In this document: positions 6,793 through 10,164 of the stretch, piece by piece | Numbering within the stretch: the stretch's first letter is position 1 | Layout: each line of letters begins with the position of its first letter | Made by a program: the position numbers and the translations under genes | The notes under the pieces: model-generated | Seen by the model: the letters and a program-made list of their open reading frames with translations, nothing else | Told to the model about the DNA's origin: nothing | Database searches by the model: none | Source: JBHELT01 sp046262935 | Lineage (GTDB): Bacteria; Actinomycetota; CADDZG01; JAHWKV01 | DNA length: 10,164 bases | Direction of reading: 5' to 3' | Assembly (NCBI GenBank): GCA_046262935.1 | Contig: JBHELT010000058.1 | Location: forward strand, 1-10,164

Positions 6793-6820
6793 GTCATGAG
6801 CGCGGCGTCATGAGCGCGGC
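6793..6820. repeat. Perfect 14-bp tandem duplication
   Basis: GTCATGAGCGCGGC occurs at 6793-6806 and again at 6807-6820 with no gap. Because 14 is not a multiple of three, the duplication shifts the minus-strand reading frame that ends in it and supplies its stop codon. It looks like a recent slippage event. Confidence 0.9.
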
Positions 6821-7117
6821 CAGGCGGATCGTCGCAGGATCCCCAGTGCCCAACAATTGGCGCACCTGTTCCAAAGCCGAAGGTCCGGCATCGGGTTCAC
6901 CTTCGAGGATGCCTTCGATGTCAGCCCAATCGCCCGTATCCGCTAACACTGTGGGCCGGCACCGGACCGCACGAAACTTCCCTGAGTTCGCTCGGAGCAA
7001 GACTCGTAAGGGCTCGCGTGAACCCTGACAAAGTCTCCGAACCGAGCGGGTTACTTCGGTCACGCCTTGCCGTAGAAGCTGGATAGGCCCGTTGTGGCCG
7101 CCGATAGGCTCGAACAA
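6794..7117 (-). pseudogene. Possible remnant of a small or decayed gene
   Basis: The minus-strand frame from TTG 7117 to TGA 6794 encodes 107 residues. Its C-terminal half reads like real protein: DTGDWADIEGILEGEPDAG at about 60-78, then ALEQVRQLLG (81-90) and DPATIRLAALM (93-103). The DWADIEGIL stretch is reminiscent of the C-terminal part of minor nucleotidyltransferase-like proteins, but the N-terminal half resembles nothing I know. There is no good ribosome binding site. The frame is terminated inside the 14-bp duplication. It could be a 3' fragment of a broken gene or a chance frame. Confidence 0.2.
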
Positions 7118-7215
7118 TCAAGCGCGCTTCCAGCGGTATCCGCATAGGACCGAACGGTCGGCATGCCGCCTCTTCCACGCGTGCGCAGTCCAATCACTTC
7201 AGCGAAAATAAGCTT

Positions 7216-7860
7216 GTGAGCCCTCAAGAACTTTCGTCGCCCAAACCGACGATGCGTGGCCTGCTGCACGAGATCGCCTTCTTCGTGAGCCTGATGACTG
7301 GTCCGATCCTGGTGATCGTGTCGCGCACGTCCGATCGGTTGGGCACTGGGATCTACTCGGTAGCACTTTCCGCCATGTTTGGCGTAAGCGCGCTTTATCA
7401 TCGGCCCGACTGGCGTCCATCTGTTCGCAATTGGCTTCGCAAGTTAGATCACTCGATGATCCTTGTATTGATCGCGGGAACTTTTACCCCGATAGCTTTG
7501 GCTCTTCATCACAACGGCCTCGCACGGGTTGGTCTTTCGATCGTGTGGCTCGTGGCTCTTGCGGGCACGCTTGCCCAGATGCTGCCGCTATCGATTCCCA
7601 AACCTCTGGTCGTCATCCCCTACCTGGCTCTTGGGTGGTTCGGCGCGTTGCTGTTCCCCAGCGCGCTGCGTGATTTCGGGGTTGGCTCTCCCCTGCTGCT
7701 ATTGATTGGCGGGGTCTTATACACCGTTGGTGCGATCGCCTACGCGCGGAGATCTCCCAACCCCAAGCCAGGTATCTTCGGTTACCACGAGGTTTTCCAC
7801 GCGTTCGTCATCGCTGCCGCTGCGTCACATTACGCAGCGATCGCAGTCGCGGTTGCCTAG
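7216..7860 (+). CDS. Hemolysin III / PAQR-family integral membrane protein
   Basis: A 214-residue polytopic membrane protein with about seven hydrophobic segments (roughly 17-36, 44-62, 79-98, 103-121, 129-148, 157-176 and 191-213). It has the signature residues of the HlyIII/PAQR family: H18 in LLHEIAFF, S58 and H62 in SALYH, D78-H79 in KLDHSM, and H191/H195 in the last segment (HEVFHAFVI). In PAQR structures one His of TM2 and two of TM7 bind zinc near a Ser and Asp, consistent with hydrolase-like chemistry; the bacterial role is unsettled and 'hemolysin' is mainly a name. The length is typical. The start is GTG 7216, without a clear ribosome binding site; ATG 7252 is an alternative that would still keep H18. 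The next gene follows after 42 bp and may be co-transcribed. Confidence 0.9.
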   Translation: MSPQELSSPKPTMRGLLHEIAFFVSLMTGPILVIVSRTSDRLGTGIYSVALSAMFGVSALYHRPDWRPSVRNWLRKLDHSMILVLIAGTFTPIALALHHNGLARVGLSIVWLVALAGTLAQMLPLSIPKPLVVIPYLALGWFGALLFPSALRDFGVGSPLLLLIGGVLYTVGAIAYARRSPNPKPGIFGYHEVFHAFVIAAAASHYAAIAVAVA

Positions 7861-7902
7861 CCAGTTATCATCGCTGCCCTTGACAGGAAGGAATCAAAGA
7901 TC

Positions 7903-8586
7903 ATGGAAGTAGCGGTATTGGGCTCTGGTGTGGTCGGTAGAACTCTGGCCGGCAAGATTTCGTCCTTAGGCCACCAGGTGGCGCTGGGTACCCGCGACGT
8001 CGAAGCACTCATGGCGCGGACGGACACCGTCATGGGGTCAGATGAATCCTTCGGCGAATGGCATGGCGCGCATGCAAGCGTTTCGGTAAAGACCTTCCCA
8101 GAAGCGGCGGCGAACGCAGAATTGATCTTCGTGGCTACTTCTGGGACGGCAACGTTGGATGCTCTTCGATCGACTGGAGCCGAGAATCTTGAAGGAAAGA
8201 TACTTGTCGACGTCACCAATCCGCTGGACTTTTCTAAAGGATTCCCGCCAGTCTTATCGATCTGCAATGACGATTCGCTGGGAGAGCAGATACAACGTAC
8301 CTTCCCGGCCGCCAAGGTGGTCAAGTCACTAAACACCGTGGGAGCCCCGTTGATGATCGCACCAGATTCAGTTGGGGCCGGCGAACATCACATCTTCGTC
8401 AGCGGCGATGATGCATCGGCTAAGGATCGCGTTGCGGATGTACTCCGAGAATGGTTCGGCTGGCGAAACATCATCGACCTCGGCGACATCACCACATCTC
8501 GGGGAACCGAGATGTATCTGGCTCTGTGGATAAGGATGATGGGAAGTCTAGGTACTGCGATGTTCAACGTCGCGGTCGTTCGGTAG
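7903..8586 (+). CDS. F420-dependent NADP oxidoreductase-like Rossmann-fold protein
   Basis: The 227-residue product has an N-terminal dinucleotide-binding fold with GSGVVG at 7-12. GTRD at 29-32 is a pattern that fits NADP(H) 2'-phosphate binding by T30/R31. DVTNPLDF (103-110) and KVVKSLNTVGAPLM (138-151) are typical of the F420-dependent NADP reductase (PF03807-type) superfamily. So is the C-terminal helix region ITTSRGTEMYLALWIRMMG (196-214). True Fno enzymes pass hydride between reduced F420 and NADP. Stand-alone homologues are common in actinobacteria and many have no proven F420 use, so cofactor and substrate remain inference. It is cytosolic, with no signal peptide. ATG 7903 has AGGAAGGA at 7885-7892 upstream. 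It probably shares a transcript with the preceding HlyIII-like gene; no clear terminator follows. Confidence 0.88.
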   Translation: MEVAVLGSGVVGRTLAGKISSLGHQVALGTRDVEALMARTDTVMGSDESFGEWHGAHASVSVKTFPEAAANAELIFVATSGTATLDALRSTGAENLEGKILVDVTNPLDFSKGFPPVLSICNDDSLGEQIQRTFPAAKVVKSLNTVGAPLMIAPDSVGAGEHHIFVSGDDASAKDRVADVLREWFGWRNIIDLGDITTSRGTEMYLALWIRMMGSLGTAMFNVAVVR

Positions 8587-8651
8587 CCGACAGAAGCCAC
8601 GACGGCCGGCCTCCACTTAGTAAGTAAGATTCAGGGCTTCGTCTGACCTGG

Positions 8652-8990
8652 TCAACCACTCGCCAACGCTATGGCAGGGTCGGCCAACTTGATTGTCCCT
8701 TGGTCCGGCGGGGTGGCATCGCGAAGGATGGCGGGTTCGATCTTCAACTGGAATGTGATACCTAGAGCCCAGCAATGTGAAGCACTGTCGGCAAGAACTC
8801 CGACGCAATCAGAGCTTATCGAGACAACTTCATCACAGTTGAACTCGATCCTGTCGGGGGACCTGTCGATCGCTCCCAGGAAAGCGTCAAGAAGCTGTTC
8901 CCGCTCGGTAGATGAAAGTACCCCCGCACATCTGATCGTAGAAAGGTCAGATCTGTGCGTGGCTTCGATGGTCGCTTTCGTAGCTATCAC
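8652..8990 (-). CDS. Solo STAS-domain protein (anti-sigma factor antagonist-like)
   Basis: The 112-residue product has the alternating strand/helix layout of a STAS domain. A first beta strand pair includes DLSTIRCAGVLS (15-26). A helix follows (28-42), then the strand RIEFNCDEVVSISSDCVGVL (47-66), a helix (66-76) and the strand ITFQLKIEP (78-86). In SpoIIAA-type antagonists the loop before the second helix is DSSGL, with a phosphorylated Ser. Here the aligned stretch is SSDCVG, so S60 could be the phospho-site, but the preceding Asp is lost. No anti-sigma kinase or sigma factor is nearby, so the partner is unknown. The start is GTG 8988-8990, the only standard start in this frame after the upstream stop; a GGGA directly abuts it, with weaker AGAAGAG further out. 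It is convergent to the oxidoreductase gene. Confidence 0.65.
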   Translation of the reverse strand: MIATKATIEATHRSDLSTIRCAGVLSSTEREQLLDAFLGAIDRSPDRIEFNCDEVVSISSDCVGVLADSASHCWALGITFQLKIEPAILRDATPPDQGTIKLADPAIALASG

Positions 8991-9025
8991 TCCCTTCGAG
9001 AACTCTTCTGGAATGCACTCGAACG

Positions 9026-9043
9026 CGGTTAGCTATCTAACCG
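9026..9043. repeat. Inverted repeat, 7-bp stem and 4-nt loop
   Basis: CGGTTAG (9026-9032) and CTAACCG (9037-9043) are perfectly complementary around CTAT. It sits 35 bp upstream of the STAS start on the minus strand. There is no T-run, so an operator or 5' leader hairpin is more likely than a terminator. Confidence 0.6.
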
Positions 9044-9296
9044 GCTCGAGAATGTGCTGTATACCCTAGGGCCGGGCAACATAAACGGGCTCCCCATGCA
9101 TCAGATGCGCATTCCACGAACTGAATCGACCCACTTCCCGCTCCCCTATCTGCCCAGCTCAAATTTGACCACTGAGACTCCTTCTTTGGCAGTTGAAGGC
9201 ACCTGCGAGGTGAGGTCCGCCAAATGGACCTGCCACGGATGTCATTGGGTGGCACGGGTTTGACGGTGCGTCCATCGGGGAACTCTGCGGTCCACT

Positions 9297-9303
9297 AGGA
9301 GGT
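9297..9303 (+). promoter_or_regulatory. Consensus ribosome binding site deciding the TTG start at 9310
   Basis: AGGAGGT lies 6 nt before TTG 9310. An ATG at 9305 is only 1 nt from it and would give a 5-codon dead end, so TTG 9310 is the likely start. Confidence 0.75.
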
Positions 9304-9309
9304 CATGCT

Positions 9310-9558
9310 TTGGCCAGGCTGAAAGAGCTCGCGGGCATCGATAAGGGCATCATCGCCATCCTCAGGTGCATCGAGAAGGAGCCTGAACCGTACGCGGCAG
9401 CATGCGTCCGCATCTCCCGCGAGACTGGCTCGTCGCTAGACAAAACTCTGAGCACATTCGATCGGCTTCAAAGTTGGGGATTCACTCAGCTCGTGCGGGA
9501 CAACGACGTGCTGTGTATACAAATTCGCGATTCCCCTGGAGTTCTACCGCTTGATTAA
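9310..9558 (+). CDS. Small winged-helix-like protein, unknown function
   Basis: An 82-residue soluble protein. The order of predicted elements resembles a compact winged helix: helix 12-22 (KGIIAILRCIE), helix 27-38 (PYAAACVRISRE), a possible recognition helix 42-55 (SLDKTLSTFDRLQS) and a beta-wing 57-73 (FTQLVRDNDVLCIQIRD). C20, C32 and C69 are present but do not make an obvious metal site. I do not recognise a named family. As the first gene of a tightly overlapping trio it could regulate the unit, for example in response to metal, but that is inference. The TTG start is set by the AGGAGGT at 9297-9303. Its stop overlaps the next start by 8 nt, so the genes are translationally coupled. Confidence 0.65.
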   Translation: MARLKELAGIDKGIIAILRCIEKEPEPYAAACVRISRETGSSLDKTLSTFDRLQSWGFTQLVRDNDVLCIQIRDSPGVLPLD

Positions 9559-9985
9559 GAGATGGTCGTTGCTCATTCTAACAGTGTTGTCAGCATGCGC
9601 GGGGCCCGCATTCAACTTCCATGCATACGAAGGAAAGGCCGTTGACACCGCCGATAGCGTACTTTCTTCGGCCCACTCGATGCACATGATCGTGCTCGGG
9701 CTAAAACGGGGCAATTCGTTCGACACGTTCGCAGAGAGCGCGATCCAGGATGCAGAAGACGGAGCATCAGGGACGATCTCGGCCTTCGAAACCATCGAAC
9801 CGCCGGGAAGAGATTCGATTCGTTTGAGATCCGAACTCGATGGTCTCCTTCAAACTGCATCCGGCGCGATCAGCGACATGCGGATCGCCTTCCGTCGAGG
9901 ACAGATGAGCGAGATGCTTCGACTGGATCTGGATCTTCAGAAGACAGCGGATGAGTTGAAGGCTTTTTCCGAGGATCACTCGTGA
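9551..9985 (+). CDS. Small helical lipoprotein of unknown function
   Basis: A 144-residue precursor with a short lipoprotein signal: K3-R4, a hydrophobic core, then the lipobox LSAC (13-16), which would place a lipidated C16 on the outer face of the membrane. The mature part is mostly helical and charged. Recognisable stretches are YEGKAVDTADSVLSSA (26-41), the hinge-like FETIEPPGRDSIRLRSELD (79-97) and SDMRIAFRRGQM (108-119). It looks like a four-helix bundle. I associate this pattern with a conserved but unnamed actinobacterial family. The TTG 9551 start overlaps the previous gene's stop by 8 nt, and GGAG at 9538-9541 could serve as its ribosome binding site. Its own TGA overlaps the GTG of the Nramp gene. 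The context suggests a role with the transporter, perhaps as an extracytoplasmic accessory subunit; this is inference. Confidence 0.75.
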   Translation: MIKRWSLLILTVLSACAGPAFNFHAYEGKAVDTADSVLSSAHSMHMIVLGLKRGNSFDTFAESAIQDAEDGASGTISAFETIEPPGRDSIRLRSELDGLLQTASGAISDMRIAFRRGQMSEMLRLDLDLQKTADELKAFSEDHS

Positions 9986-10164
9986 AGAAGGTTCTTCAGA
10001 TCTTCCTCGGTGTTCTAACCGCCATCGGTGGATTCGTTGATATCGGTGAACTCGTAGCTGCCACCCAGATCGGGGCCCGTTTCGCGATGAGTCTCGCGTG
10101 GGTGATTCCACTGTCGGTGATCGGCATCATCCTTTATGCGGAGATGTCCGGGCGGGTCGCAGCA
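9982..10164 (+). CDS. Nramp-family divalent metal transporter, 5' part only
   Basis: An open frame from GTG 9982 runs off the window end; 61 residues are visible. It begins with KKVLQIFLGVLTAIGG, a first membrane segment that reaches FVDIGEL (18-24), then ATQIGARFAMSLAWVIPL (27-44), and ends in IILYAEMSGRVAA (49-61). The spacing and the GAR...W...EM.GR pattern match TM1-TM2 of Nramp (PF01566) transporters, which take up Mn2+ or Fe2+ with protons. In classical Nramps TM1 has DPGN, whose Asp and Asn bind metal; here the aligned residues are D20-I-G-E23. I recall related actinobacterial sequences with a similar GGFVDIG stretch, so this may be a separate clade. The start is in a GTGA overlap with the lipoprotein stop. 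Confidence 0.75.
   Translation, partial: MKKVLQIFLGVLTAIGGFVDIGELVAATQIGARFAMSLAWVIPLSVIGIILYAEMSGRVAA

Larger units (their letters stand above)
6690..7215. other. Non-coding or decayed region between divergent genes
   Basis: About 520 bp with no convincing intact gene. It must contain the promoters for the ice-binding-like gene (minus) and the hemolysin III-like gene (plus), but I find no clear -35/-10 pairs. Visible structure is an inverted repeat TCCAAG/CTTGGA (6725-6743), a 14-bp tandem duplication (6793-6820), a possible gene remnant on the minus strand and a GACCG-AA-CGGTC palindrome (7148-7159). Confidence 0.6.
8991..9309. other. Intergenic region between divergent STAS and wHTH-lipoprotein-Nramp units
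   Basis: About 320 bp in which I see no credible gene. It should hold promoters for both directions, but no clear sigma70-type pair stands out. It contains a perfect 7-bp-stem inverted repeat (9026-9043), an 8-bp palindrome CCCTAGGG (9064-9071) and a short CACCT-GCG-AGGTG repeat (9200-9212). Confidence 0.5.

Noticed and set aside
7880..7885. TTGACA resembling a -35 box
   Set aside because: It overlaps the ribosome binding site region of the oxidoreductase gene, leaving no room for a -10 box and leader.
8589..8643. Possible stem GAC-A-GAAGCC with GGCTTC-GTC between convergent genes
   Set aside because: The stem is 9 bp with a bulge, the loop is over 35 nt and there is no T-run, so it is not a credible terminator.
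8671..9069. 132-codon plus-strand open frame opposite the STAS gene
   Set aside because: The minus-strand product has a STAS-like strand/helix pattern, while the plus-strand product looks like random low-order sequence with no good ribosome binding site.
9054..9263. 69-codon plus-strand and overlapping 72-codon minus-strand frames
   Set aside because: Neither has a ribosome binding site or protein-like pattern. They overlap each other and lie in a presumed promoter region.
9305..9322. ATG next to the AGGAGGT site
   Set aside because: It gives only five codons before TGA and sits 1 nt from the ribosome binding site; TTG 9310 fits better.

Overview
The window looks like chromosomal DNA from a monoderm, GC-rich bacterium, most likely an uncultured or poorly studied member of the Actinomycetota. 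The base composition is GC-rich and TTG and GTG starts are frequent. It carries a cell-wall sorting motif (LPRTG) on a secreted protein and a lipobox lipoprotein. It also has a squalene-cyclase-like toroid protein, an F420-type NADP oxidoreductase-like protein and an Nramp-like transporter of kinds that I associate with actinobacteria. This placement is inference; there is no rRNA or marker gene here.

Left part (1-2251): a plus-strand pair made of an alpha/alpha-toroid squalene-cyclase-like protein of unknown function and, 31 bp later, an NTF2-like/class III nucleotide cyclase fusion. A possible 28-residue membrane microprotein follows, and its stop region touches the end of the next, convergent gene.

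Middle-left (2248-5719): a large minus-strand XRE-HTH/STAND ATPase/TPR regulator is divergent from a translationally coupled SnoaL-like plus cupin pair. The 182 bp between them holds palindromic elements and a triplicated CCCGG. A strong hairpin with T-runs on both sides closes the SnoaL-cupin unit and probably also terminates the convergent gene.

Middle (5736-7215): a minus-strand secreted ice-binding-like (DUF3494) protein with a C-terminal LPRTG sorting signal, then about 520 bp with no convincing intact gene but with a perfect 14-bp tandem duplication and a possible decayed reading frame.

Right part (7216-10164): a hemolysin III/PAQR-type membrane protein, then a Rossmann-fold F420-dependent NADP oxidoreductase-like protein (plus strand), a minus-strand solo STAS-domain protein, about 320 bp of non-coding DNA containing a 7-bp-stem inverted repeat, and finally a tightly overlapping plus-strand operon. 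That operon encodes a small winged-helix-like protein, a helical lipoprotein and an Nramp-family metal transporter that runs off the window end. Its transporter has DIGE where classical Nramp proteins have DPGN.

Most genes belong to recognisable families. The least explained units are the last operon (regulator-like protein, lipoprotein and atypical Nramp) and the STAND regulator facing the SnoaL-cupin pair. I see no CRISPR array, tRNA, rRNA, insertion sequence or phage gene.
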